From: Cupriavidus sp. D39
GTDB lineage: Bacteria; Pseudomonadota; Gammaproteobacteria; Burkholderiales; Burkholderiaceae
Length of the DNA: 64,000 nucleotides
Assembly (NCBI RefSeq): GCF_026627925.1
Contig: NZ_JAPNLE010000001.1
Coordinates: 595,360 to 659,359 of the forward strand
Direction of reading: 5' to 3'
Below, piece after piece: positions 1 to 8,859 of the stretch; positions within the stretch are counted from its first letter, which is position 1, and the number at the start of each line of letters is the position of its first letter. Position numbers and translations under genes: made by a program. The notes below the pieces were generated by a model that was given only the letters and a program-made list of their open reading frames with translations, was not told the DNA's origin and searched no databases.

Positions 1-228
1 CATGATCAGCCGGGAGGTGGTGGACTTGCCGCAGCCTGATTCGCCGACGATGCCTAGCGTCTCGCCTTTGCGCAGTTCGAAGTTCACGCCGGCGACCGCT
101 TGAACCTTGCCTGGGCTGCGCCCGAACAGGCCACCCTTCAGAGGGAAATGCTTGATCAGGCCCTGAACGCTTAGCAACGCCTGCGCAGGCCCCCCAAGAT
201 CGGGAATTTGTTTGAGTGTTTCGAACAT
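1..228 (-). CDS. ABC transporter ATP-binding protein, 5' end only (oligopeptide/dipeptide type)
   Basis: Only the first 76 codons lie in the window; the gene runs off the left edge. The translation starts [13 protein letters not shown] and carries a Walker A motif GESGCGKST preceded by the dipeptide/oligopeptide-family signature '[19 protein letters not shown]'. That signature is typical of the second ATPase (DppF/OppF/GsiA-like) of peptide or glutathione importers, which powers uptake from the cytoplasmic side. The gene lies downstream of and co-directional with the gamma-glutamyltransferase-family gene at 971-2581, a pairing that fits import and cleavage of gamma-glutamyl peptides. The substrate is inferred from this neighbour and is not visible in the fragment. 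Confidence 0.85.
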   Translation of the reverse strand, partial: MFETLKQIPDLGGPAQALLSVQGLIKHFPLKGGLFGRSPGKVQAVAGVNFELRKGETLGIVGESGCGKSTTSRLIM

Positions 229-407
229 GCTTTTCCCAAGTTGATACATGGGATCGCTTGTGCAAGTAGCATGCCAGTATTTCACATATTGCATTCATTA
301 TTCTAACCTAGCACAAAGCGCCAGCGCATATACCGCCTGGACGGCACCCGTATGCGCGCACCTGCCGCCCATACGCACCTAAAAGCATCATATGTGTGCC
401 TATAATA

Positions 408-424
408 TTGCATCGTGAATGCAA
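408..424. promoter_or_regulatory. Palindromic operator-like site TTGCAT-N5-ATGCAA (copy 1)
   Basis: A perfect 6-bp inverted repeat with a 5-bp spacer lies between the ggt-family gene and the ABC gene, on the promoter side of the ABC gene. The same arms recur perfectly at 945-961. The geometry suits a dimeric regulator such as a GntR-type protein; the identity of the binder is inference. Confidence 0.45.
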
Positions 425-430
425 AACGCA

Positions 431-779
431 GGTGCCGCATCTGACCGGATTGCCATCCTTGCGGTGATCGGATGCCGCTACGTAGCCACCGTTGCCCGGG
501 ATGAACGTTATCCATGCATCACTTCGTTGATGTGGTCGTGACGCAAATTGAAGCACCAGCTGCGATTTTTGCAAGGCGATGCTGGTATTGGGCACACGGA
601 ACCGAAGCCCTTGAAGTTCGATTGAATAGACGAAACTATCTGCCGTTGAGATTCGCCATGGTCAGGTAGTACCGTGCCGCCGCCAGGCGGTTTGCCGATG
701 CGGGCCGGCACTGCGCGCTCGGGGTCGATCGGCTTGGCGCGTTTTGCCAGATGGGCACGTTGAGCAGGTCGGCCTCTTC
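431..779 (-). pseudogene. Degenerate partial duplicate of the gamma-glutamyltransferase gene
   Basis: Read on the minus strand, this stretch repeats two separate parts of the intact gene at 971-2581. The part near 431-500 matches its extreme 3' end (residues DHRKDG). The part at about 505-775 matches the segment around the catalytic threonine (for example SNFKGFGS and ARIGKP), with several frame breaks. Together with the flanking repeat at 232-430 versus 778-1000 it forms a tandem duplication that has lost its middle and decayed. It encodes nothing intact. Confidence 0.75.
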
Positions 780-830
780 CAAAGTTGATACATGGGATCG
801 TGCGCGCAAGTAGCACGGCGCCATTTCGGA

Positions 831-847
831 TTGCATTCAATATGCGA
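831..847. promoter_or_regulatory. Degenerate copy of the TTGCAT-N5-ATGCAA operator-like site
   Basis: The left arm TTGCAT is perfect and the right arm is ATGCGA. It lies 114 bp from the perfect site at 945, mirroring the spacing between 289 (a more decayed copy) and 408 in the other half of the tandem duplication. Confidence 0.3.
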
Positions 848-944
848 ACAAAGCGCGAACAAAGTGCGCAACGATTTGTACACTGCGTTCGCACCTAAAT
901 GACGCCTGTATGCACCTAAACGAATCGTTCGGTGCACCTATACA

Positions 945-961
945 TTGCATATTGAATGCAA
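945..961. promoter_or_regulatory. Palindromic operator-like site TTGCAT-N5-ATGCAA (copy 2)
   Basis: A perfect inverted repeat, with arms identical to those at 408-424, immediately downstream of the stop codon of the ggt-family gene. Before the tandem duplication this was probably the control region between that gene and the ABC importer operon. A dimeric repressor or activator is inferred, not shown. Confidence 0.45.
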
Positions 962-970
962 ACAGGAGAA

Positions 971-2581
971 TCAAATTCCGACGGGGTAGCCATCCTTGCG
1001 GTGATCGCATGCCGCTACATAGCCGCCATTGTCCAGGCGCAGAGCCGCCTGGGCGCTGCCGAACTCAGTATCAAAACGTTTGGCAACCGTGATCGGATGC
1101 CCGCGTGATGTCAGTCCTTCAATCACCGCTTGCGGCATATTCCATTCGACGGTAACGCCATGGTTGTCGTCAAGTACGCGCCAGCGCGGCGCATCGCTAG
1201 CCGCCTGCGGATTCAGCCCCTGATCAACCATGCGGGAGACCATCTGCATATGACCCTGCGCCTGCATGGATCCGCCCATGAGGCCAAAGCTCATCAGCGG
1301 CCGGCCGTTTTGCATCAGGAAGCCGGGGATGATGGTGTGGAATGGACGTTTTCCAGGCGCCACCTCGTTGGTATGGCCATCACGCAAATTGAACCCCCAG
1401 CCGCGATTTTGCAAGGCGATGCCAGTATTGGGCACCACCACGCCAGAACCGAAGCCCTTGAAGTTGGATTGAATAAACGAAACCATCATGCCGTTGCGAT
1501 CCGCCGTGGTCAGGTAGACGGTGCCGCCGCCAAGCGGCTTTCCGATGCGGGCCGGCGCTGCCCACTCGGGGTCGATCAGCTTGGCGCGCTTTGCCAGATA
1601 TGCCGGGTTGAGCAGGTCGGCCGCTGTTACTTCCGTCATGTGATCCACGTCGCCGACGTATTCATGCAAGTCGGCAAAGGCCAGTTTCATTGCCTCGATC
1701 TTCAGATGCATCGCCAGCGCGCTATCCTGGTCCATGATCTTCAAATCGAAATGCTCAAGCATGCCCAACGCCATCTGCGCCGCAATGCCTTGACCGTTAG
1801 GCCCGATCTCGTACAGTTCAACATCCCGGTAGCGGATGCTGATCGGCTCGACCCAGTCCGCCTTATGCGCGGCGAGGTCGGCTTCAGTGATCGCGCCGCC
1901 GGTATTGCGCGCGTGGTCGGCGATCGCACGGGCCAGTTCGCCATGGTAAAAGTCGTCGCCCTTGGTGCGCGCAATTCGCTCGAGTGTATTTGCCTGTCCC
2001 GGGCAAATGAAGCGCTCGCCCTGAAGCGGTGCCCGGCCGTTGGGGGCAAACGCTTCGCGGTAGCCCGGCTGATCGATCAGTTCGTCGACCTGTTTTTGCC
2101 ACTGATTGTGGACATTGTGCGAAACCAGATAGCCTTCACGCGCATAGCGCAGCGCCGGTTCGAACAGCTCTTCGAACGGCAGGCTGCCAAAGCGCTCCCA
2201 CATGGCGCGCCACGCTGAAACGGTGCCTGGCACGGTTACCGAGTCCCAGCCCCGCTTCGGCATCTCCTCGTATTTTGAAAAATACTCGCGCGTCCATGCG
2301 GCCGGTGCGCGGCCCGATCCGTTCAAACCGTGCAATTTGTTGTTGCCATCCCAGATCAGCGCAAACGCGTCGCCGCCGATACCGTTGTTGCACGGCTCGA
2401 CCACAGCCAGGGCGATTGCCGTGGCAAGCGCCGCATCGGCCGCATTGCCCCCGCGCAGCAGCATCTGCAAGCCGGCCGCGGACGCAAGCGGCTGCGAAGT
2501 CGTCACGACGTTGTCGGCGACCAGCGGCAAGCGCTGCGACGTGTAGGGGAAGGTCCAGAATGCGCTTTGATTCGATTGCAT
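971..2581 (-). CDS. ggt: Gamma-glutamyltransferase-family Ntn hydrolase
   Basis: This is a 536-residue protein of normal length for the family, whose members self-cleave at a threonine and transfer or hydrolyse gamma-glutamyl groups. The amino half has the family core (AADAALATAIALAVVEPC and GGDAFALIWDG), and the small-subunit start lies around GGGTVYLTTADRNG followed by FIQSNFKGFGSGVVVP. The wording of this motif is closer to the YwrD/oxamate-amidohydrolase-like branch than to the classical periplasmic enzyme, and no signal peptide is visible. The start at 2581 (MQSNQSAFW) is chosen because the 29 codons upstream do not resemble the family. It precedes the peptide ABC importer gene, which suggests gamma-glutamyl peptide use. 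The exact substrate is unknown. Confidence 0.88.
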   Translation of the reverse strand: MQSNQSAFWTFPYTSQRLPLVADNVVTTSQPLASAAGLQMLLRGGNAADAALATAIALAVVEPCNNGIGGDAFALIWDGNNKLHGLNGSGRAPAAWTREYFSKYEEMPKRGWDSVTVPGTVSAWRAMWERFGSLPFEELFEPALRYAREGYLVSHNVHNQWQKQVDELIDQPGYREAFAPNGRAPLQGERFICPGQANTLERIARTKGDDFYHGELARAIADHARNTGGAITEADLAAHKADWVEPISIRYRDVELYEIGPNGQGIAAQMALGMLEHFDLKIMDQDSALAMHLKIEAMKLAFADLHEYVGDVDHMTEVTAADLLNPAYLAKRAKLIDPEWAAPARIGKPLGGGTVYLTTADRNGMMVSFIQSNFKGFGSGVVVPNTGIALQNRGWGFNLRDGHTNEVAPGKRPFHTIIPGFLMQNGRPLMSFGLMGGSMQAQGHMQMVSRMVDQGLNPQAASDAPRWRVLDDNHGVTVEWNMPQAVIEGLTSRGHPITVAKRFDTEFGSAQAALRLDNGGYVAACDHRKDGYPVGI

Positions 2582-2747
2582 GTTGTCTTGATGTAAATAG
2601 CAGCCGACGCGAAGTCTGGCGGCGGCAAGCCGTTCAGCTAAGTACGGCGGTTGAAAAAGTCGGCGCACTTAGGCGCTTCGACGGAAGATATGCGGTCAAA
2701 GCCGCGCATGTCGGCATTCACGAACTGCACGACACCAGGGAATTTCT

Positions 2748-3401
2748 CTACCGGCTGATCCGCCGGCTCTCCTCCTGACCGGCTGGCTCTGAGATCGCCT
2801 CATAGAGTGCGGAGGCGACGCCGCCGGCGACCAGTGCCGACCCGTAGTGGTCAACGACCGAGCCATACAGGATCTCTGGCGCGCCGCCCTGCTTGCCCTG
2901 CAGCGTGCACTTGCCGGTCATGGTCTGCAGGACCTGGTCGTAGCCGGCCTTGTGCTTGAGCGGGCCGTCTTCGCCATAGCCCGTCACGGCGCAGTAGATC
3001 AGGCATGGATTAACCGGTTTGAATTGTTCGTAGGCAATGCCCAGCCTTGGCGGCACGGTGGGCAGGAAGTTGTGCACCAGCACGTCGGCGACGCGGACCA
3101 GCGCCGTCAGCCGCTGCAGGTCCTCGGCTTGCTTAAGGTCGAGCACCACGCCCAGCTTGCTGCGGTTGACACCAAGGATTGCGCTGCTCTCGGCCTCCAG
3201 CGAGGACGGATACTTGCGCAGGTTGTCGCCGGCGGGCGGCTCGATCTTGATGGCCTCGACGCCCTGGTCGGCCAGCAGGGAGCAACCAGAGGGGCCCGCT
3301 ATGTATGCGCTCAGGTCCAGCACGGGCAGTCCGGACAGCGGGCCCGGCTTGCCGGTGCGCTCGCTCGGCGGCGCAGCGCGGTCATCGTTTGGGGAGCGCA
3401 T
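2748..3401 (-). pseudogene. CaiB/BaiF-type CoA transferase, truncated to its first half
   Basis: These genes move CoA between carboxylic acids. The reading frame begins at MRSPNDDRAAPPSERTGKPG after a GGAG ribosome site and shows the family start (GLPVLDLSAYIAGPSGCSLLADQG), the CoA-site region IKIEPPAGDNLRKYP, and AGYDQVLQTMTG, where the aspartate is the catalytic nucleophile. It stops after about 217 residues, whereas the family has around 400. The break falls shortly after LYGSVVDHYGSALVAGGVAS, so the carboxyl half has been removed by deletion. It is transcribed downstream of the Bug receptor at 3456-4445 and the CitE-like gene, a typical acyl-CoA catabolic trio. Confidence 0.82.
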
Positions 3402-3455
3402 GGAAATCTCCGGGCAATTGGCAGTGTGGGCAACGCGAAAACACATCGACCCATA

Positions 3456-4445
3456 TCAGTCCACGATGATGTTCTGTCGCTTGGCGAGCGCCCGCCACCG
3501 CTCCACGTCCTGCTCGATGGTGGTGGCGAACTTGGCCGGCGTGACGGGCCTGGCTTCGGCGCCTTCCTTCAGGAAGGCCGCCTTGATCTCAGGCTTGGAC
3601 AAGATAGCGTTGACGGCGGCGTTGAGCTGGTTAACGATCGCCGGCGGCGTGCCGGCCGGCGCCAGCAGGCCCCACCAGAGCTCGAACTCATAGCCCGGCA
3701 CGGCGCTGGACATGGGCGTGAGTTCCGGCGCGATCGGGCTCGGCTTGAGGCTGGTGATGCCAACGGCGCGCACCTTGCCGGCGCGGATCATCGGCAGCAG
3801 CGACGGGCCGGTGGAGATTAATAACTGCGTCTGGTTGCCGATCAGGTCGGTCAAGGCGGGGGGCATGCCGCGATACGGGACATGCGTGATGAACAGATTG
3901 CCGGCCATGGCCTTGAGCAGTTCGGTGCCGAACTGGTTGACCCCGCCCAGCCCGGACGAGGCGTAGTTGTACTTGCCTGGCTTGGCGCGGATCGCGGCGA
4001 TCAGTTCCTGCGGTGTCTTGGCGGGGAATGCATTGTTGACCGCGACGATGAACGGCCCTTGCGCAAACATCGCCACCGGCGCGAAGCTCTTGACCGCATC
4101 GAACGGCAGTTTAGCCTGCACTGCGGCATTGGTCGTCATGCTGGACGACACGGCAACCAGCGTGTATCCGTCCGGAGCGGACTTGGCGACGATGCCGGTG
4201 CCAGTATTGCCGCTGGCGCCGGGGCGGTTGTCGATGACGACAGGTTGCTTGAGCTCCTCGCCGATCCCCTTGGCGACGATGCGCGCGAAGATGTCGTTGG
4301 AGCCGCCTGGCGGATAGGGCACGACAATGGTGATGGGCTTGGTCGGATACCCGCCCTGCGCGAAGACTGCGCCGGAGACCAAGCTAGCAATTAGCGTGGC
4401 GGCGAACGCCACGCTACGGGAAACGGACGCGGATGATGTTTTCAA
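3456..4445 (-). CDS. Bug-family (TctC) periplasmic tricarboxylate-type solute receptor
   Basis: This is a 329-residue protein with a signal peptide (to about residue 29, ending GAVFA). Mature motifs typical of the Bug family follow: YPTKPITIVVPYPPGGSNDI, the DNRPGASGNTGT ligand loop, APDGYTL and ITHVPYRG. The protein binds a carboxylate-like ligand in the periplasm, either for a TTT transporter or as a signalling receptor; no TctA/TctB partner is present here. It sits between the CoA transferase and the CitE-like gene, co-directional with both, so the ligand is probably the substrate of that short pathway. Length and motifs are complete. Confidence 0.93.
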   Translation of the reverse strand: MKTSSASVSRSVAFAATLIASLVSGAVFAQGGYPTKPITIVVPYPPGGSNDIFARIVAKGIGEELKQPVVIDNRPGASGNTGTGIVAKSAPDGYTLVAVSSSMTTNAAVQAKLPFDAVKSFAPVAMFAQGPFIVAVNNAFPAKTPQELIAAIRAKPGKYNYASSGLGGVNQFGTELLKAMAGNLFITHVPYRGMPPALTDLIGNQTQLLISTGPSLLPMIRAGKVRAVGITSLKPSPIAPELTPMSSAVPGYEFELWWGLLAPAGTPPAIVNQLNAAVNAILSKPEIKAAFLKEGAEARPVTPAKFATTIEQDVERWRALAKRQNIIVD

Positions 4446-4498
4446 AATGCCTCCATGTCTTTGCTTGTCCCACGCGGGGCAGCCTGATCCCGGCTGCG

Positions 4499-5377
4499 TC
4501 AGGCGGGAAGCAATCCAAGGTGCCTCGCGGTAGCCGCAATGGCCTCCCCCGCTTCACGAACGGCGGGTCGATCTTCTTGCCGTTCACCACATAGGCGCCT
4601 ACGCCCCTGGCCTCGGCATTGCGCGGCTTCCTGGACACGCGCGGCATGCCCGATCTCTTCGTCGCTCGGCCGAAAGGCCTCGTTTGCCAGCGGGATCTGG
4701 CTGGGATGGATGCCGCTCTTGCCGAGGAAGCCCATGCGGAGGGATAGCTCAGCCTCGGCGCAAAAGCCGGCTTCGTCCTTGATGTTGGCAAACACCGTGT
4801 CGTGGGCGAACACGCCGGCCTCGCCGGCAGCCATGCGCACCCCGTGCACGGCTTGCTGGATCGCCGCGCTTTCACGCCGGGCAATCCCCAGCAGCTCGAA
4901 CAGGTCGCCCAGGCCAAGCTGCAAGCCCGCCATGCGCGGGTGGGCCGCAGCCAGTACGCCGGCCAGGCGCAGCGCCTTGGGCGTTTCGATGTTGAGCAGC
5001 ATGCGGACCGGCTTGTCCACGCCATAGGCAAGCCCGTTGGCGCGTTCGGCCTGTTCGATGGCGGCGGCGGCGCGGCGCACATCGTCGGCGCTCTGCGGCT
5101 TGGGCAGGTTGATCATGTCCAGGCCCGGCTGCACCACAGCGGCAACGTCAGCGGCGAAGTGGGCGGTGTCCAGCGCGTTGACCTGGACGATAAGCGTCAT
5201 GCCGCTCGCGCGTCCCCAGCCCGGGCGCAGCAGCTCGCGCAGTGCCTCGCGCGCATGCGGCTCGCGGTCCTCCGCCACCGCGTCCTCGAGGTCGAACGAC
5301 AGGCCGTCTGCGGCGCTGGCGAACGCCTTGTCGAACAACTCCGGGCGGGAGCCGGGGACGAACAATTTGTTTCCCAT
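4499..5377 (-). CDS. HpcH/HpaI or CitE-like CoA-ester lyase with a locally shifted carboxyl end
   Basis: The protein resembles the beta-subunit-like citryl/malyl-CoA lyases: NKLFVPGSRPELFDKAF, SFDLEDAV (metal-binding acidic loop), INLPKP, LLNIETPKAL and GFLGKSGIHPSQ. These enzymes cleave or form CoA thioesters in the cytoplasm. The start at 5377 (MGNKLFV) is preferred; 5398 (MPPVQVA) is also possible. Near 4545-4635 the expected family sequence (GVGAYVVNGKKIDPPFVKR) reads in another frame, and the original frame resumes at EAIAATARHLGL. Two compensating single-base changes therefore scramble about 30 residues. Whether this is mutation or sequencing error cannot be told from one read. Confidence 0.85.
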   Translation of the reverse strand: MGNKLFVPGSRPELFDKAFASAADGLSFDLEDAVAEDREPHAREALRELLRPGWGRASGMTLIVQVNALDTAHFAADVAAVVQPGLDMINLPKPQSADDVRRAAAAIEQAERANGLAYGVDKPVRMLLNIETPKALRLAGVLAAAHPRMAGLQLGLGDLFELLGIARRESAAIQQAVHGVRMAAGEAGVFAHDTVFANIKDEAGFCAEAELSLRMGFLGKSGIHPSQIPLANEAFRPSDEEIGHAARVQEAAQCRGQGRRRLCGERQEDRPAVREAGEAIAATARHLGLLPA

Positions 5378-6165
5378 GGCAACCTGAACCGGTGGCATTG
5401 AAATACGGAAGTGTGGTGCATGCCTGAGCAAAGATAAACCATGCAAGCTTTTCTTTAATCCATAGAGATTTTTTGGATACAAGCAGGGCCGACCGGACCT
5501 GCGGCAGGCTAGCATCACCGCGCATGAGCCTTCGATCTCGAGAGCGCGCCAAAGCGGGGCTAAGATCAGGTCTTCTCGTGAGAGGTCAATGAGCCAGCTA
5601 CAATGCACTCACGTCCTTTAATCCTCAACCGGCGATCTGCCGGATTACTGGCCGGCGTTGTCCCGCGCGGCTTTGGGCGAGCCGCAACCGCAGGGCAGGG
5701 ACATCCTGCGCCTGCCGGCCAATCTGACCTGGTTCAGGGCTCTCCGGAGGTCCTCGAAAGAATGCTATTCCGTCGTGCTGCGCCTTGCCGGGCCCTGGCG
5801 GTGCGCGGCCTATTCCGATGTCAATCAGTTACCCTAGCGTCATGTACTCGGGTACGAGGGCGCGCCGCCAAACCGGCGGGCTTGGGCCCGCAGTCTGCTT
5901 TGTAACTGGAGGATGCTTCACAACGCCATCCAAGTGGTCGTCGGCTGGACGGATGAACCTCTGCACCAGTTCACATTTCGTGGTGTTGGCCCCACCGTTG
6001 CTGGCTTCGCGGTTCAGTACTTCGGCGGATACGGCAGCGCATTTGCGCTTGGCGCAACGCAAGGGGCAGCCAGCCGCCAGCGCTCCCGAGGAATCTCTCT
6101 TGACAATACGTCCGATACTGGATATTTTGTCCATATGACGAAACGAACTTTGGAGCTGTACAGCG
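5378..6165. other. Intergenic stretch with one recognisable gene remnant
   Basis: This stretch separates the leftward CitE-like gene from the rightward cyclodeaminase-family gene, so the promoters of both must lie here. No long reading frame in it resembles a known family. The only recognisable part is a short fragment at 5913-5985 (separate entry). Confidence 0.5.
5913..5985 (+). pseudogene. Fragment resembling a plasmid pRiA4b ORF-3-family protein
   Basis: The peptide LHNAIQVVVGWTDEPLHQF matches the conserved core of the pRiA4b ORF-3 family (pattern: LH..IQ...GW...HLH.F), proteins common on rhizobial and Burkholderiales plasmids and of unknown function. Nothing upstream or downstream continues the family, so this is a remnant of at most 25 codons. 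Confidence 0.5.
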
Positions 6166-7137
6166 ATGCCAAGTGACGCGCGCCTCCTGCTGCTCGCTAA
6201 GAACGAGGTCGAGGCCCTGCTGCTCCATGACGATGTCCTGCGAGCCGTGCGCGAGGCATTCGTGCTGCATAGTCAAGGCGAGGGCCGCGTGTTCCCCCTG
6301 GTCCGGGAGCCACTCATCACGGGGGGCGTATTCGGCATCAAGTCGGGGGATGTTCAGGCGCAAGGCTTGCTCGGCTTCAAGGCGGCCGGATTCTGGCCAA
6401 ACAACCGCCGGCTTGGCGCTGAGCCCCACCAGGCCACTATCATGCTGATCGACCCGGCCACTGGGCGCCCCGCCTGCATCATAGACGGCAACGCAATCAC
6501 AACCATGCGCACCGGTGCCGCAGGTGGCCTCGGGCTGCAGCAGCTCGCGCGTGCAGACAGTACCAACCTGTGCGTCTTCGGCACCGGTGTGCAGGCGGGC
6601 GTGCAACTTGACTTTGCGCTGCGGCTGTTGCCGGCGCTCTGCCACGTGCAGTATGCCACTGCGGACGGCAAACGCGACGCCGCGTTCGAAGCGCAGTTCG
6701 CGCAACGATGCGATATCGCGCTCGCGGATGACCCCAATGTGGCGGTGTCCGAGAGCGACGTGGTGATCACCGCGACCCCAGGCGGCGGCGCGTTGTTCGA
6801 ACCGCAGGCGGTGCAACCCGGTACGCACTTGAATTGCGTCGGCGCCGACACGAAGGGCAAGCGGGAGCTACCGCAGGGCCTGCTGGAGCGGGTGCGTCTT
6901 TACGTCGACGACCAGGCGCAAGCGCGCCAGATCGGCGAGTCTCAGTGGGCCCCCGAGATGTCTTCCACCGAACTGGGCGATCTGTTGACGGGCATGGCTA
7001 GCGCGAACCGGCAACCGGCCGACATCACGGTCTTCGATATGACGGGCCTCGCCCTGCAGGACCTGACCGTGGCACGCCTGCTCCAGGATCGAGCTTCCAC
7101 TGCCCGCATAGGCTCCAGCATCGCGTGGCCCTGGTAA
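6166..7137 (+). CDS. Ornithine cyclodeaminase / mu-crystallin family protein
   Basis: This 323-residue cytoplasmic NAD(P)-dependent enzyme belongs to the family that includes ornithine cyclodeaminase, alanine dehydrogenase AlaDH and ketimine reductases. The substrate-domain motif DGNAITTMRTGAAG is followed by the nucleotide-binding GTGVQAGVQL and, near the end, DMTGLALQDLTVA. Length is normal. The start ATG at 6166 has no strong ribosome site. It is oriented away from the CitE/Bug/CoA-transferase group. Which amino acid it acts on cannot be read from the sequence; reduction of cyclic imines is as likely as ornithine deamination. Confidence 0.88.
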   Translation: MPSDARLLLLAKNEVEALLLHDDVLRAVREAFVLHSQGEGRVFPLVREPLITGGVFGIKSGDVQAQGLLGFKAAGFWPNNRRLGAEPHQATIMLIDPATGRPACIIDGNAITTMRTGAAGGLGLQQLARADSTNLCVFGTGVQAGVQLDFALRLLPALCHVQYATADGKRDAAFEAQFAQRCDIALADDPNVAVSESDVVITATPGGGALFEPQAVQPGTHLNCVGADTKGKRELPQGLLERVRLYVDDQAQARQIGESQWAPEMSSTELGDLLTGMASANRQPADITVFDMTGLALQDLTVARLLQDRASTARIGSSIAWPW

Positions 7138-7185
7138 CGCCTTCACCACCAGGATTTCGGTATGTAGGACCTCTTGCTTACGTCC

Positions 7186-7275
7186 CGGGCACATGCAACC
7201 GCGAGGACTTCGCACGTTTCATCGCCAGCGAGCAGAAGAAGTGGGCGGACCTTATCGAGACCGCGAAGACATTGT
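7186..7275 (+). pseudogene. Carboxyl-terminal fragment of a Bug-family receptor
   Basis: About 28 codons read NREDFARFIASEQKKWADLI, the typical last helix of Bug/TctC receptors. It follows directly on the cyclodeaminase gene and ends abruptly at the remnant of a LysR gene on the opposite strand. It is a stump left by deletion. Confidence 0.6.
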
Positions 7276-7308
7276 ATCGATTAATTCCGTCATACAAAAA
7301 TGAAGGCC

Positions 7309-7584
7309 TTAAGCTCTCGGTTGTTCTCCTCTTTGCAGTCTCTGTATGGATTCAAGACTATCCAATAATTTCTCGCATAGCGAGTATATCTCTCGGCCTT
7401 TTGGGGAAAGAATGGATCTCTTTCGGTCTATTCTCTCGAACAGACCCTCAGCGGCAATGGCTTCCACTTCTTGCAGGCGTTTTGTTGCCGCGGATTGGGT
7501 TATGTGAAGTCTGTCTGCCGCGCGTTGGACGGTTCCGAGTTCGGCCACCCAGTAAAAGGCTTCAATTTGTTTGACGGATAACAT
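7309..7584 (-). pseudogene. LysR-family regulator cut to its DNA-binding domain
   Basis: The frame encodes 91 residues beginning MLSVKQIEAFYWVAELGTV, with a complete LysR winged-helix (AADRLHITQSAATKRLQEVE) and the linker helix start. It stops where the effector domain (about 200 more residues) should be. The cut coincides with the end of the Bug fragment on the other strand, so one deletion removed both gene ends. The stump could still bind DNA in principle, but dimerisation and effector sensing would be lost. Confidence 0.8.
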
Positions 7585-7587
7585 AGG

Positions 7588-8535
7588 TTATTTCCCAAAG
7601 TCGTTTTTCGGGCCAGCGATGCTAGCATTTTGATATCTATTGTTGTAGTCGCAGTTCTTACGCGCTATCGTTGCAACCTCTCGATGAAATGTTGTCACCG
7701 CTTCCTCGCGCACGACGACAACATAGCGCACCACAGGTAGTGCGGGAGTGATTTTGACTTCCTTCACCAATCGCATCGAGACCAGCTCGTTGGACACCGC
7801 GAGTGGCAGGCAGCCTATTCCCATGCCCGCCGTGGCCATACCGCCCAGCGCAGCAAAGCTATTACAAGTGAGCGTCTTCTCTGGTCGCACGTTGTTTTCT
7901 TCGAACCATTGAATGATCCAACGTCCGAAAGCCGAATCCGTGTCCTGAATCAGGAGTGGATAGTCCGCAAGCTTCTCGACCGAGCAACGAATCAGCTGGG
8001 GTTCGAAAGAGCGAAGACGGAACCAGCCGCATCGCATACTGCCAAGCGGAAGCCGCAGCAGACCGGACCACTGCGGTGAATCGGAAACCATAGCCATTTC
8101 GAGCTGTCCACGACGCACTTTATCGTATAGTTCCCACGCAACTCCCCCTACCTCCAACTTCAGCTCCACCAGTGGAAATTGCGCCTTAATGGCCCCGACG
8201 AATCGGGGCAGCCAAGTCATGGCCGCGATTTCCGTGACACCAATGCGGAGTGATCGCTTCATCTTCAGCGGGCTGCCGAGCTGTTCGAGCAGGACATCGC
8301 GTTGGTGAAGGACATAACGCGCTTGGGCTAACACTTCGCTGCCCTCCAGCGTGAGACGGGCCGCGCGTTCCGTCCGATCAAACAGCGGAAACGGGAAGCG
8401 GCTTTCGAAGCCCCGGATGTGCTTGGAGACCGCAGACTGCGCGATGCCGAGGCTGTCGCCCGCTGCCTCGAACGACCCCATGTCAGCCACAGCGACGAGC
8501 GCTTGCAAATGATGAAAGGTGATCTGGAGTGTCAT
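7588..8535 (-). CDS. LysR-family transcriptional regulator
   Basis: This is a complete LysR regulator of about 315 residues: an amino-terminal winged helix (FHHLQALVAVADMGSFEAAG, then GIAQSAVSKHIRGFE) and an effector domain with LRIGVTEIAAMTWLPRF. The start at 8535 (MTLQITFHHL) is favoured over 8565 because family members begin near the helix. It lies immediately upstream of the truncated LysR on the same strand and is divergent from the ABC-ATPase remnant and RidA gene. It probably controls one of the neighbouring amino-acid clusters; the target is not visible. Confidence 0.92.
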   Translation of the reverse strand: MTLQITFHHLQALVAVADMGSFEAAGDSLGIAQSAVSKHIRGFESRFPFPLFDRTERAARLTLEGSEVLAQARYVLHQRDVLLEQLGSPLKMKRSLRIGVTEIAAMTWLPRFVGAIKAQFPLVELKLEVGGVAWELYDKVRRGQLEMAMVSDSPQWSGLLRLPLGSMRCGWFRLRSFEPQLIRCSVEKLADYPLLIQDTDSAFGRWIIQWFEENNVRPEKTLTCNSFAALGGMATAGMGIGCLPLAVSNELVSMRLVKEVKITPALPVVRYVVVVREEAVTTFHREVATIARKNCDYNNRYQNASIAGPKNDFGK

Positions 8536-8649
8536 CGGCAATGTATATCCAAACGGAATGGACAAGTATCGTTAAATATCGCTTTATTTTAGACGTCGCT
8601 CCGTTAAAAATGAAGCCGGAGAAGATGTAGGCGACTCCCGCCCCCAGAC

Positions 8650-8800
8650 CCCACAGAGCGAGGCCGTCGCCAGGGCACTAGGGATCGCGCAGCCAGCCAT
8701 GCTCTTTGTTGAACCCACGACCTCGACGCCCCAATGATTGGCGAAGTGTTGAAAGCGATGAAGTCACTGGCCCGTGACGGAATGAACCCGGCTATGGCGG
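8650..8800 (+). pseudogene. Remnant of a GlnQ-type amino-acid ABC transporter ATPase
   Basis: Two overlapping frames give AVARALGIAQPAMLFVEPTT and then MIGEVLKAMKSLARDGM, the Walker B region and following helix of amino-acid importer ATPases (normally MLFDEPTSALDP). The Walker B aspartate is changed to valine, there is a frame break, and neither end continues. This is clearly dead. Confidence 0.7.
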
Positions 8801-8859
8801 ACTCGTGTAGTTGCATTCGTAACACGCGAAACTCTGTAGCCCGAATAGGAAAATGAAAA

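Noticed and set aside
1130..2218. Long plus-strand frame opposite the ggt-family gene
   Set aside because: Its translation is histidine- and arginine-rich and resembles nothing, while the minus strand encodes a complete known enzyme.
2847..3821. 324-codon plus-strand frame across the CoA transferase and Bug receptor genes
   Set aside because: It runs across the boundary of two clear minus-strand genes and has the composition of an antisense shadow.
5603..5905. 100-codon plus-strand frame between the CitE-like and cyclodeaminase genes
   Set aside because: It resembles no known family, and the region also reads through in other frames; it is probably non-coding.
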